A stretch of 64,000 nt of DNA from contig NZ_KQ948929.1 of NCBI RefSeq assembly GCF_001514235.1, forward strand, positions 49,541 through 113,540. The letters are read 5' to 3'. Position numbers and translations under genes: made by a program. Position 1 is the stretch's first letter; the number at the start of each line of letters is the position of its first letter. The notes under the pieces are model-generated. The model ran no database searches. It saw only the letters and a list, made by a program, of their open reading frames with translations, and was not told the DNA's origin. Source of the stretch: Streptomyces caeruleatus. GTDB taxonomy: Bacteria; Actinomycetota; Actinomycetes; Streptomycetales; Streptomycetaceae. Shown one piece after another: positions 26,280 through 35,010 of this stretch.

Positions 26280-27098
26280 TCCGGGGCGAGCGCGGCGGCG
26301 CAGGCGGCCGTGGAGGTCGCGTGCCGGTGCGTCGGCCAGCAATATGCCTGGGGTGGCGGGCATGCGCAGGGGGTGCCCGGTCCGAGTCAGGGCCAGGTCG
26401 ACCTCACGGAGAGCGACTCGTACGCGGACCCGGAGCTGTGGAGCTTCGACTGCATCGGCCTGGTGCGCTGGGCCTGGTACAAGGCGACCGGCCGTGACCT
26501 CATCACCGAGCGCACGACGCAGGCGACGTTCGCGGCGCCGGGATACGCGCACAGCATGAAGATCCAGGTCAACACCATCAGTGCCCGCTGGGACCGCTAC
26601 CAGGGCGCGTTCCGCCCGCACGCCGACGTCACACCGGGGGTCTGCTCCTGGGACGGCCGAGGCTCGTTCCACGGCATGGTGAACAACGTCTGGTCGTTCC
26701 TGCCGGACTACCACCGTACAGCGGTGACTATCCGGAGATCGGCGGCACACTGACCGGCGCGGAGAACAACACGTCCTGCGGCGACGGTACGGAACCGAAC
26801 TCCACGAGCGCCTGGACGGCCAAGTCGACGACCGTCTTCGGCCGCACCGTGGAGCTGCGCTACAACAGCACCACCCAGTGCGCCTGGGGTCGCATCGTCG
26901 GCGGTGCGCCCGGCGACGAGATCTGGGTCGACCGCAGCGCCGACGGGGGGCAAGACCTGGTCCCCGATGCTCGGCTTCACCACCATCACCTCGGGCAACG
27001 ACGCGTACACCACGCAGTGGAACGACGCCGGCCTCGTCATGCGAGCCTGCGGCACCAACGGTCCGGGCGGCGCCATCGAGTGCACCGGCTGGTTCTGA
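26280..27098 (+). pseudogene. Frameshifted NlpC/P60-like + DUF2690-like secreted protein
   Basis: Three frames must be joined to read one protein. The first contains QQYAWGGGHAQGVPGPSQGQ and FDCIGLVRWAWYKATGRDL, an NlpC/P60-like Cys region. After a shift near 26715 the second frame gives SGDYPEIGGTLTGAENN and VELRYNSTTQCAWGRIVGGA, resembling DUF2690 (YjfA-like) proteins. An extra base in a run of six G (26945-26950) then moves to the third frame, KTWSPMLGFTTITSGNDAY to ECTGWF and a stop. No convincing start or signal peptide is preserved upstream. It was probably a secreted cell-wall peptidase or its inhibitor-like partner. The G-run shift could be a sequencing error, but the first shift is not in a homopolymer. 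Confidence 0.65.
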
Positions 27099-27110
27099 TC
27101 GGCCGGCCGG

Positions 27111-27155
27111 GCCGGTCGAGCCGGTCGAGCCGGTCGAGCCGGTCGAGCCGGCGGA
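27111..27155. repeat. 9-bp tandem repeat between converging genes
   Basis: Four perfect GCCGGTCGA units (27111-27146) and one imperfect copy (27147-27155) occupy the gap between the pseudogene end and the helicase stop. The unit resembles local GC-rich slippage tracts and may affect transcription read-through between the converging genes. Confidence 0.85.
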
Positions 27156-27177
27156 CGGTAGTGCGGGAGAGTCGGGG

Positions 27178-28587
27178 TCAGGCGCCGCGTCGTACCCGGG
27201 CCGCCTTGCGGGCCTCCGCGAGCTTGCTCGCCTCGCTGCTCTTGCGGGACGACCTGCCGCCGGAAGCGCGCTTCGTGTCCTTGGTGCTGCCGAGGCCGCG
27301 GAACGGAGCGTTGTGGTTCTTGGGGCGCTGTGCGGTCGGCCCGCCGTCGAGAGGTACGCCGGAGGGGGCCTTGGCGCCGGTGATCCGGCTCAACTCGGCC
27401 TCGCCGGAACGCACTTTGCTGACCTTGGGGGCAACGCCGGCGTCCGTCATGACCTGGTTCGTCTCGCGGCGCTGTCCCGACAGGGCGAGTGTCACGACGG
27501 TGCCCGAGCGGCCGGCCCGGGCCGTGCGGCCCGCGCGGTGCAGGTAGTCCTTCGGGTCGGTGGCCGGGTCGACGTTGACCACGAGGTCGAGGTCGTCGAC
27601 GTGCAGGCCCCGTGCGGCGACGTTCGTCGCCACCAGCGCGGTGACCTGCCCGTTCTTGAACTGGGCCAGGGTCTTGGTGCGCTGCGGCTGGGACTTTCCG
27701 CTGTGCAGGGCGGCGGCGGGCACGCCACTGGCCCGCAGATGCCGCGTGAGCTGGTCGACGCCGTGCTTGGTGTCCAGGAACAGCAGGACGCGGCCGTCCC
27801 GGGCGGCGATCTCCGTGGTCACGGCGTACCGGTCCGGGCCGTGCACGACGAAGACGTGGTGCTCGATCGTGGAGACCGCGCTGGACGAGGGGTCCACAGA
27901 GTGCACGACGGGGTCCCGGAGGTAGTTCTGCACCAGCTGATCGACATCGCGGTCGAGCGTGGCGGAGAACAGCATCCGCTGGCCGTCGGGACGTACCTGG
28001 TCCAGGATCTCGGTGACCTGCGGCAGGAACCCCATGTCGCACATCTGGTCGGCCTCGTCCAGGACCGTGATGCGCACCCGTCCCAGTCGGCAGCCCTTGC
28101 GCTCGATGAGGTCGTGCAGCCGACCGGGCGTGGCGACGACTATCTCGGCGCCGTCCCGCAGCTCGGCGGCCTGCCGGCCGATGGACACCCCGCCCACGAC
28201 GGTCGCGAGCCTCAGCCGCAGTGCCTCGGCGTACGGGGTGAGCGCCTCTCCGACCTGCTGCGCCAGCTCCCTGGTGGGTACCAGGACGAGCGCCAGCGGT
28301 TCCTTGGGCTGTGCGCGTCGCCCGGCCGTCCGGGCGAGCATCCCCAGGCCGAAGGCGAGCGTCTTGCCGGAGCCCGTGCGGCCCCGGCCCAGGACGTCCC
28401 GTCCCGCGAGCGCGTTCGGCAGCGTCGCCGCCTGGATGGGGAAGGGCACGGTCACATCGCGCTCGTCGAGCGCCCGCAGGATCTGGGCGGGCAGCCCCAG
28501 CTCCGCGAAGGACGCCGCAGCAGTGGCGTCCGCCACCTCGGCCATGTCGTCCTGCTGCCGGGCATCACAACGTGCTGATTCGCTCAC
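27178..28587 (-). CDS. DEAD-box RNA helicase
   Basis: This 469-residue ATP-dependent RNA helicase has the Q motif with FPIQAATLP, motif I GRTGSGKT, Ia PTRELAQQV, II VLDEADQM, III MLFSATL, V VATNVAARGLHVDDL and VI DYLHRAGRTARAGRSG. The tail is basic and Ser/Lys-rich (about residues 400-469) and probably binds RNA. It likely remodels structured RNA in ribosome assembly or cold adaptation. I chose the GTG at 28587 because GGAGGAAGG lies 6 bases upstream; a longer frame exists but without a ribosome site. Confidence 0.92.
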   Translation of the reverse strand: MSESARCDARQQDDMAEVADATAAASFAELGLPAQILRALDERDVTVPFPIQAATLPNALAGRDVLGRGRTGSGKTLAFGLGMLARTAGRRAQPKEPLALVLVPTRELAQQVGEALTPYAEALRLRLATVVGGVSIGRQAAELRDGAEIVVATPGRLHDLIERKGCRLGRVRITVLDEADQMCDMGFLPQVTEILDQVRPDGQRMLFSATLDRDVDQLVQNYLRDPVVHSVDPSSSAVSTIEHHVFVVHGPDRYAVTTEIAARDGRVLLFLDTKHGVDQLTRHLRASGVPAAALHSGKSQPQRTKTLAQFKNGQVTALVATNVAARGLHVDDLDLVVNVDPATDPKDYLHRAGRTARAGRSGTVVTLALSGQRRETNQVMTDAGVAPKVSKVRSGEAELSRITGAKAPSGVPLDGGPTAQRPKNHNAPFRGLGSTKDTKRASGGRSSRKSSEASKLAEARKAARVRRGA

Positions 28588-28742
28588 AGAAAGCCTTCCT
28601 CCGAAGGGACCGTACCGAGGAAGGCGCGGCGGGGACGCGGCCACCAGCCGGGGACACCGAATGGACCACCGACACAGCCACGCCGCAAACGGAGCACTTT
28701 AGCACGGGTCACGGCACCCGAGCCGCCCGTGATCACGCCGCT

Positions 28743-28852
28743 CAGCCCTTGGCCAGGGCGTCGAGGCGCAGTTCGGAGTAGCGATGGGGTGGGGCGTCCC
28801 CGCTCACGTCCACGCCGAAGCGATCCTCGGCGCCCTGCTGGAAGCCCCCCGG
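28743..28852 (-). pseudogene. 3' remnant of an unrecognised minus-strand gene
   Basis: Reading leftward, a coding-like frame FQQGAEDRFGVDVSGDAP followed by HRYSELRLDALAKG ends in TGA at 28743, with normal Streptomyces third-position bias. Upstream it fades into out-of-frame sequence near a run of six G, so only about 35 codons remain. I do not recognise the family. It lies in the 314-base gap between the helicase and the radical SAM gene, which otherwise holds the helicase promoter region. Confidence 0.3.
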
Positions 28853-28901
28853 CCGGCGTGACCATCGCCCAGCTGGTGTCCGCCGTCGTGCAACCGGAGG
28901 A

Positions 28902-30830
28902 TCACGGGACCGCAGCGGTCGGCGACGATCCGTTGCGGACGGTGCCCCAGTGGATACGTGTCTCGTTGTGGATGTGCCAGATGTCGTCCTCTGAGAGAAG
29001 GACCGACACCACCCCGGGGAAGGCCTCCTCGAAGTAGATGTAGGGCTTCCGGTTGTCGACGCGGGGCGAGTGGTAGTCGAGCCGGTCCTGCATGCCGTGC
29101 TGGGCGGTGACCGGGGTCGCGGGATGGTAGGTGAGGATGTTGGGGCTGGCGAGGTCGATCAAGCCGTCGTCGATCAGCCGCCCCACCTCGTGGATGGTCT
29201 CGTCGATGCTGGCGCGTGTCTCTCCGTCCAGGCCGAAGAGCACCGAGGTGCCCAGTTCCAGCCCCTGTTCCTTCACCAGCCGGGCCGCTTCCCTGACCTT
29301 CGCCTTCCAGGGGCGGGTCTCGTCCCGGCGGAGGTTCTTGTGGATGTGGTCCATGACCTGCGTCGACATGCTCTCGATGCCCATGTAGACATAGGTGCAT
29401 CCGGCGGCCTTCATCTTCCGCAGGATCCCGGCTGACTGCTCGGACGAGTGCAGGGCCACGAGCGTGTCCACCGTGAGCTGGGCCCCCCACTGGAGCCCGC
29501 GCAGCCGTTCGAGGTCGTCGGGATCGCCGAGCCGCTCCCGGAAGCGGGCGGGGATCCGCTCGGCGTCCAGCGCCCGCAGCTCGGCCAGCGCGTCGCAGAA
29601 CTCCTCGATGTCCCGGTAACGTCCGCTCCAGAACACGGAGTCGTCGAAGAAGAGGGACTCGGCGCCGTAGTGGACGTACTCGCAGACCCGCTCGACCGCC
29701 GTGCTGATCGGGTCGTGTTTGAAGCGCTTCAGGGTGCCCGCCACCTGCACCGACTCCGAGCAGAAGTTGCAGCGGTACGGGCAGGCGTTGGACACCATGA
29801 AGTGGGCGGTGCGCAGGACCGCGCCGGTGTCGGGGGCGGTGAAGATCGGGAAGTGCGAGCGGATCGCGAACGCCTCGTAGGGCGAGGGGAGTTCGGCGAG
29901 GTCGAGCGTGCGACCGCGCAGCGGTACGGCGTCGAAGCCGTCGTCCGAGGCGAGGACGGCCAGGGCCTGGCCCGGGCCGGGTCCCTCCTCGGCGAGCAGC
30001 CCCTGGAGGAGTCCGAGGACGCGCTCGCGGTCCACCCACTGCCGGTCGAGGTCTACGGCGAGGGCCACGGCCCGCATCAGCAGGTCCACCGCGTGCTGGG
30101 CCTCGCCGGTCACCACGGCGTCGATGACCCGGGGTGCCCTGCCCTCCTGGATGACGGACAGGGGGCTGCTGGGCTTGAGGAGGAGCCTTCGGCCGTCCGG
30201 CGTACAGGTGATGGTCTCGTCCGCGTGCCGGCCGCCGAGGATGACGAAGGCCTCCGGGAGCTCGCTCTTGACGAGGGAGGCGATCTCCAGCGCGTAGCGG
30301 TGTGCGGGGGAGACCGCACTGATCAGAACCACCCGGGGGCGCACCTCGCGCAGCAGCCGGATCCAGCGCATTCTGGCCGCGTCGTCCCAGACCCGCGGGT
30401 CGAACACCGTCTGGTCGGTGTTGGGGTCGCTGCCGTACGGCCGGTAGCCGTCCGCTCCGGCGGCCAGCCGGTACTCCTTGGACGGTAACCGGGTCCATTC
30501 GGGGGCGAAGTCGGTGTAGTGCGTGGCTTCTGTCAGTGGTCCCGCGTCGGCGACGGCGCGGTGCACGGCCACACAGAGCGCCGCGTAGAGGCACATCGGG
30601 TCACCGGGGTAGGTGATCTCTCCCTCGGCCTGGGTCATGACGGGTGCCAGGACCGACAGCACCGGGAAGTAGCGGCCTGCCGTGCGTCCTCGTGCCAGGT
30701 CGTCGAGCAGTCTCTCCCGGCGTACGTGGCGCAGTTGCCGGAAGGAAGCGAGGTCCGCCGCCTCCCCCGGCCGATGTACCCGTATATTTCCGCCGGTGAA
30801 TTGCACGCTTTCGACAGTGTGAATGGTCAT
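28902..30830 (-). CDS. Cobalamin-dependent radical SAM enzyme
   Basis: This 642-residue protein has an N-terminal B12-binding-like Rossmann region (RPRVVLISAVSPAHRYALEI, then FVILGGRHADE, about residues 165-200). A radical SAM domain follows, with the CX3CX2C cluster motif in NACPYRCNFCSES near residue 350. Later come SLFFDDSVFWSG and CTYVYMGIESMSTQVMDHIH. Family members methylate unactivated carbons or rearrange carbon skeletons. It is the first gene of the cluster edge and probably tailors the peptide or a building block. Codon 115 is TTA, so translation should need the bldA tRNA. A GGAGGG box lies 5 bases before the ATG. Confidence 0.85.
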   Translation of the reverse strand: MTIHTVESVQFTGGNIRVHRPGEAADLASFRQLRHVRRERLLDDLARGRTAGRYFPVLSVLAPVMTQAEGEITYPGDPMCLYAALCVAVHRAVADAGPLTEATHYTDFAPEWTRLPSKEYRLAAGADGYRPYGSDPNTDQTVFDPRVWDDAARMRWIRLLREVRPRVVLISAVSPAHRYALEIASLVKSELPEAFVILGGRHADETITCTPDGRRLLLKPSSPLSVIQEGRAPRVIDAVVTGEAQHAVDLLMRAVALAVDLDRQWVDRERVLGLLQGLLAEEGPGPGQALAVLASDDGFDAVPLRGRTLDLAELPSPYEAFAIRSHFPIFTAPDTGAVLRTAHFMVSNACPYRCNFCSESVQVAGTLKRFKHDPISTAVERVCEYVHYGAESLFFDDSVFWSGRYRDIEEFCDALAELRALDAERIPARFRERLGDPDDLERLRGLQWGAQLTVDTLVALHSSEQSAGILRKMKAAGCTYVYMGIESMSTQVMDHIHKNLRRDETRPWKAKVREAARLVKEQGLELGTSVLFGLDGETRASIDETIHEVGRLIDDGLIDLASPNILTYHPATPVTAQHGMQDRLDYHSPRVDNRKPYIYFEEAFPGVVSVLLSEDDIWHIHNETRIHWGTVRNGSSPTAAVP

Positions 30831-30965
30831 CAGCCCTCCGGATCGTTAGACGGCACTGATTGGGTTGGCCGTCTGATCCCGGTTGTGCGGGTCCGACACG
30901 GAGCACCTGATAATCGGTTCGACTGGCATGGTTTGTCGACCGTGCGCGTAATCAAGAAAACCCCC

Positions 30966-31011
30966 GTGATCTTTGTTGTCACCTTACTAGGCGGCGCCCG
31001 GTGCGAGTCAA
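30966..31011 (-). promoter_or_regulatory. Predicted promoter and operator of the radical SAM gene
   Basis: On the minus strand TTGACT (31006-31011) and TAGTAA (30984-30989) are 16 bases apart, predicting a start near 30976. GTGAT-N7-GTCAC (30966-30982) overlaps that start and could be an operator. The region is clearly AT-richer than its surroundings. It implies that the radical SAM gene can be transcribed separately from the aminotransferase-like gene upstream. Confidence 0.5.
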
Positions 31012-31028
31012 CAGGACAAAGAAGACAG

Positions 31029-32228
31029 TCACTTCGACAGGCGCCGGACAGCGGTGTGCATACGGTCCAGCGTTTCGTCCAGCACCTTGAGGGAAGTGCC
31101 GAAATTGAGGCGTACGAATCCGTTTCCCGCCGCGCCGAAGGACGGGCCGGAGAACAGCAGCACCTTGGCCTCGTCGCGGAAGAAGGCCATGGGATCGTCG
31201 CCCACGTCCAGGCGGCGGCAGTCCAGCCAGGCGAGGAATCCGGCCTCCGGAATCCGGTAGGACACTCCCGCGGGCAGCCGCTCGGCCACCCGGTGGCGGT
31301 TGCGGTCGAGCAGTGCCATGACCTCCTCCAGCCAGGAATCGCCCGAGGTCCAGGCGGCCTTGAGCGCTTCCACCGCGAGCACGCTCACCTGACCGAAGAG
31401 CAGGCCCCGCCGGGCGTCGACGGCCTCGCGCACGGCCTTCGGCCCCACATGGGCGACCGCGCAGCGGATCCCGGCCAGGTTGAACGCCTTGCTGCCCGAG
31501 GTCAGGGTGACGGTGCGGGCCGCCACCTCGGGGCCCAGCGAGGCGAACGGGATGTGCCGGTGCGGGGCGTGGGTCAGATCCGCGTGCACCTCGTCCGAGA
31601 CGACCAGCAGGTCGTGACGGAGCGCCAGTTCCGCGAGCGCCTCCAGCTCGTCACGCCTGAGCACCCGGCCCGTGGGGTTGTGCGGGTTCACCAGGAACAG
31701 GGCGCGGCACCGGCCTGGCCCCGCCTCCGCGACGGCGCGTTCCATCCGGTCCGGATCGAACCCCCAGCCCGTGCCGTCGTCCTCGATCGGCACCGTCAGC
31801 GGCCGGCGCCCGATCCGCTCGATGACCTCGACGAACGGGGGGCAGGCCGGGGTGTGCACCAACACCGCATCGCCGGGAGCGGTGGCCAGCTGGAGGACGG
31901 CCAGCATCGCCTGGTTGATGTCGGTGAACAGCCGCACGTGGGTGGGGTCCGGGAGGTGTCCGTAACGGCGCCGGGTGCGCTCGGCGAACACCTCGCCGAG
32001 CGGACCACCCTCCGACTCGTCGAACCACGTCGGATAGCCGAGGTCCCCCGCTGCCCGGCGTGCCACCGCCTCACTGATCGCGGGTGCCGTGGGAAAGTCC
32101 ATGTCCGCGACCCAGGAAGCCAGCACGTCCGCTCCGGCGTACGCCCATTTCTCGCCGTCCCGGCGTGACAACTCGCCAATGTCGAGAGAATCCAGTGCCG
32201 ACTGCGCGGACAAAGCGGTGGAGTTCAT
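31029..32228 (-). CDS. MalY/PatB-type PLP enzyme (C-S lyase or aminotransferase)
   Basis: This 399-residue fold type I PLP enzyme has the MalY/PatB N-terminal pattern (EKWAYAGADVLASWVADMDF). NPHNPTGR is the cofactor-binding turn, VSDEVHADL carries the Asp that holds the PLP pyridine, and TSGSKAFNLAGIRCA contains the Schiff-base Lys. Such enzymes cleave cystathionine or cysteine conjugates (beta C-S lyase); some act as aminotransferases. The ATG at 32228 follows GGGAGGTCG, which rules out the longer frame. It is divergent from a Cys-type A-T protein, so it may act on carrier-bound or free cysteine in the pathway. That link is inference. Confidence 0.85.
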   Translation of the reverse strand: MNSTALSAQSALDSLDIGELSRRDGEKWAYAGADVLASWVADMDFPTAPAISEAVARRAAGDLGYPTWFDESEGGPLGEVFAERTRRRYGHLPDPTHVRLFTDINQAMLAVLQLATAPGDAVLVHTPACPPFVEVIERIGRRPLTVPIEDDGTGWGFDPDRMERAVAEAGPGRCRALFLVNPHNPTGRVLRRDELEALAELALRHDLLVVSDEVHADLTHAPHRHIPFASLGPEVAARTVTLTSGSKAFNLAGIRCAVAHVGPKAVREAVDARRGLLFGQVSVLAVEALKAAWTSGDSWLEEVMALLDRNRHRVAERLPAGVSYRIPEAGFLAWLDCRRLDVGDDPMAFFRDEAKVLLFSGPSFGAAGNGFVRLNFGTSLKVLDETLDRMHTAVRRLSK

Positions 32229-32323
32229 GGTGCGACCTCCCGGCCGTTCGGGAATGTCCCGCTGCGGAGCCGATACCCCGAAAGACATTGCATCAGGTTG
32301 CGCTCCCACTTCTCGAATGAATT

Positions 32324-32337
32324 GTGACGCTCGTCAC
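32324..32337. promoter_or_regulatory. Crp-like palindrome, site 1
   Basis: GTGACGCTCGTCAC is a perfect GTGAC-N4-GTCAC inverted repeat within TGTGA-N6-TCACC. It fits the GTG-N6-GNCAC pattern reported for Streptomyces Crp. It lies in the divergent space between the PLP enzyme and the A-T gene. On the + side a TATACT -10-like box (32390-32395) would place the site about 71 bases upstream of the start. On the - side TTGCGA and GATTAT boxes 17 bases apart would place it just downstream of the start. A GntR-type regulator is an alternative reader. Confidence 0.5.
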
Positions 32338-32476
32338 CTTGTGAGGGCCGGAGGTGATCGATAATCTCGCCAACCAGTCGTTGTCGCAATATACTTGGCA
32401 ATGTGTCAGCCAGGGACCGGTCGCATGCCGAATACGCGCATGCGCCGCCCGGAAATCCCAGACGGAAGGCGGGGAA

Positions 32477-34957
32477 TTGACTTTCCATGCCGTTCAGCTC
32501 CCAGGCGACCGGACGAGCGGTGGTTCCCAGCCGCGCTGCACGGGAACGGCGCGCCGGAATGTCCCCGCGATGTACGACGCCGGCCTCGAAGCGCTGGCGA
32601 AGACCTGTGGCACCACCCGGGAGCGGGTGGCCGTCGCCGCGTTCGCCGCTCTGCTGTACCGGTACACCGGCCGCAACCACGTCGAGCTCGGGCTGAGCCG
32701 GGACCGCTCCGACGACACCGCCGTCCGTCTGACGGTCACCGGGGAGGCCACCTTCCGCGCACTGGTCAAGGACTCCGCGGCGGCGCAGGAGTACCCGGCG
32801 GCGGGCCGCGTCGGCACGGTCGTCAGCATCGGAGCGACGGTGCCGGCCGACCTCCCCTACGAGGCACTGCTCGTTCTGCCCGCCGCCGGTGCAGGTCAGC
32901 CGCCGGTCGAACTGCGCTACGACCAGTCGGTCTTCGACGCCGCCACGGCCGAGCGGCTGCTCGCCCATTTCCACGCCCTGCTGGCCGAGGGGCTCGCCCG
33001 CCCGGACGTGCCCCTGGCGGAGCTGGAGTTCCTCGGTGAGAGCGAGCTGCACCGGATCCTCGTCGAGTGGAACGCCACCGCGACGCAACTGCCGCACCCG
33101 CGGTCTTGTCTGCACGAGGCGTTCGAGGCTCAGGCGGCGCGCACCCCGGACGCCGTCGTCGTGGCCCAGGACGACCGGCGGCTGACATTCCGCCAGGTCA
33201 ACACGGCCGCCAACCAGCTGGCCCACCAGCTGCGCGGACTCGGCGTCGGCCCGGACCGACGTGTCGGCCTGTACCTCGACCAGTCGCCCGATCTCCTGGT
33301 CGCCATCCTCGGCGTGCTCAAGGCGGGCGGCGCCTACGTACCGCTGGACCCCGGCTACCCGAGCGCGCGCGTGGCCACCATGATCACGGGCGTCTCCTGC
33401 GTGGCCGTGATCAGCCGAAGCGATCTCGCCGACGGCCTCCCGCAGACAGAGGGACCCGGAGCCCATCTGATCGTCCTTGACCGCACGGCCGACGAACGGG
33501 CCGCCGAGCCCGACCATGATCCCCATCCCCTGGCCGGTCCGGACAACCTCTGCTACGTCATGCACACGTCCGGCTCCACCGGCACGCCCAAACCCATCGC
33601 CCTGTGCCATCGCGGCGTGATGAACAACATCGCGGACCTCAACGCCCGCTTCGCCGTAGGACCGGGCGACAGCGTCCTGGGCCTGTCGTCGCCGAGCTTC
33701 GACATGTCGGTGTACGAATTCCTCGGCGTGCCCATCGGCGGGGGCACCCTGGTGCTGCCCTCGGCCGGCCGCACGAGGGACCCCGGGCACTGGGCCGAGC
33801 TGTCGGCCCGCCACCGGGTCACCCTCTGGAACACCGCGCCGGCGCTGCTGGAGCTGGTCCTGGAACACCTCGACCACGCCGAGCGGTCCGCACCCGACGA
33901 GCAGCGGGCCGATCCGCGGTCTGCCGGCCGGCCGGTGCCCCTGCGCGACCTGCGGCTGGTGATGCTCGCCGGTGACTGGATTCCCCTGCGGATGCCGGAC
34001 CGGATCCGGTCCCGCGCACCCGAGTGCCGTTTCATCTCCCTCGGCGGCGCCACGGAGGCGTCCATCTACTCGACCGTCTTCGAGGTCGAGGCCACCGACC
34101 CGGCCTGGACGAGCATCCCGTACGGTCGCCCGATGGCCAACCAGCGGGTGTACATCCTGGACGACGCCCTGCGGCCCGTACCGCCCGGTGTCACGGGCGA
34201 GTTGTACCTGGCCGGCACCGGGCTCGCCCGCGGGTACCTGGACCAGCCCGAGCGGACCGCGGAGCGCTTCCTGTCGTGGTCGTACGGGCCTGTGAGCGAG
34301 CGCCTCTACCGCACCGGAGACCTGGCCCGGTTCGACGCCGGCGGACTGATCGAGCTGATCGGCCGGGTCGACCTGCAGGTGAAGATCCACGGCCTGCGCG
34401 TCGAACTCACCGAGATCGAGGCGGCGCTGCGCGACCACCCGGCGGTCAAGGAGGCCGTGGTGACGGCACAGGCCGATGCCACCGGCTCCCCGGTGCTGGT
34501 CGGCTACGCCGTGCCGCACGAGAGCGCCGGCTTCCGGGCCGACGACGTACGCGAGTACCTGGCGTCCCGGCTCCCGCCGCACATGGTCCCCGGCACCCTG
34601 CTCACGCTGCCGGCGATGCCCCTCAGCCCCAACGGCAAGATCGACCGCAAGGCCCTTCCCGCCGCGTTCGCGCCCGGACCGGACCTCGCGGTGCCCGCCG
34701 AGGACCGGCCGCGGGGCCCCTGGGAAGCACGGCTCGGCGCGGTCTGGCAGGAGGTTCTGGGCGTCGCGTCGGTGCGCCGGGACGACGACTTCTTCAAGCT
34801 CGGCGGCGACTCGATGAAGGCCATGCGCACCATGGCGCTGATACCGGGCTTCACCCTGGCGGACCTGTACCGGTATCCGACCCTGCGGGAGCTGGCCGGG
34901 TATCTGGAGAACACCGCGGGCGACCCGGACGGCGGGCCGCCCGGCGACTCCGCCTGA
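32477..34957 (+). CDS. NRPS A-T protein with truncated C domain, predicted Cys
   Basis: This 826-residue protein (TTG start 7 bases after GGAAGG) begins in the middle of a condensation fold: FHAVQLPGDR and VAVAAFAALLYRYTG match the C-terminal half of a C domain, about residues 1-200. The N-lobe with HHxxxDG is absent, so it cannot condense. The adenylation domain (about 215-715) has HTSGSTGTPKP and the unusual GGATEAS in place of YGPTE. My code, D-M-Y-N-M-A-L-I-Y-(K), resembles the Cys code DLYNMSLIWK. The T domain has GGDS near residue 775. An in-frame GTG at 32354 would lengthen the N-terminus but lacks a sensible ribosome site. Divergent pairing with a C-S lyase fits a cysteine-derived unit. 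Confidence 0.82.
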   Translation: MTFHAVQLPGDRTSGGSQPRCTGTARRNVPAMYDAGLEALAKTCGTTRERVAVAAFAALLYRYTGRNHVELGLSRDRSDDTAVRLTVTGEATFRALVKDSAAAQEYPAAGRVGTVVSIGATVPADLPYEALLVLPAAGAGQPPVELRYDQSVFDAATAERLLAHFHALLAEGLARPDVPLAELEFLGESELHRILVEWNATATQLPHPRSCLHEAFEAQAARTPDAVVVAQDDRRLTFRQVNTAANQLAHQLRGLGVGPDRRVGLYLDQSPDLLVAILGVLKAGGAYVPLDPGYPSARVATMITGVSCVAVISRSDLADGLPQTEGPGAHLIVLDRTADERAAEPDHDPHPLAGPDNLCYVMHTSGSTGTPKPIALCHRGVMNNIADLNARFAVGPGDSVLGLSSPSFDMSVYEFLGVPIGGGTLVLPSAGRTRDPGHWAELSARHRVTLWNTAPALLELVLEHLDHAERSAPDEQRADPRSAGRPVPLRDLRLVMLAGDWIPLRMPDRIRSRAPECRFISLGGATEASIYSTVFEVEATDPAWTSIPYGRPMANQRVYILDDALRPVPPGVTGELYLAGTGLARGYLDQPERTAERFLSWSYGPVSERLYRTGDLARFDAGGLIELIGRVDLQVKIHGLRVELTEIEAALRDHPAVKEAVVTAQADATGSPVLVGYAVPHESAGFRADDVREYLASRLPPHMVPGTLLTLPAMPLSPNGKIDRKALPAAFAPGPDLAVPAEDRPRGPWEARLGAVWQEVLGVASVRRDDDFFKLGGDSMKAMRTMALIPGFTLADLYRYPTLRELAGYLENTAGDPDGGPPGDSA

Positions 34958-34973
34958 CCGGTCGGCCGCACTG

Positions 34974-35001
34974 GCGGGCGGCACCGTGGCGTGCCGCCCG
35001 C
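34974..35001. terminator. Bidirectional terminator between A-T gene and P450
   Basis: A perfect 11-base stem (34974-34984 with 34991-35001) and a 6-base loop sit between the converging stops at 34957 and 35011, where one hairpin can serve both transcripts. Confidence 0.85.
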
Positions 35002-35010
35002 ACCGGCCCG

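Noticed and set aside
32477..33070. Treating the N-terminus of the A-T protein as a full heterocyclisation (Cy) domain, as often found before Cys A domains.
   Set aside because: Only the C-terminal half of a condensation fold is present. Neither DxxxxDxxS nor HHxxxDG can be found, and the upstream bases are promoter sequence.
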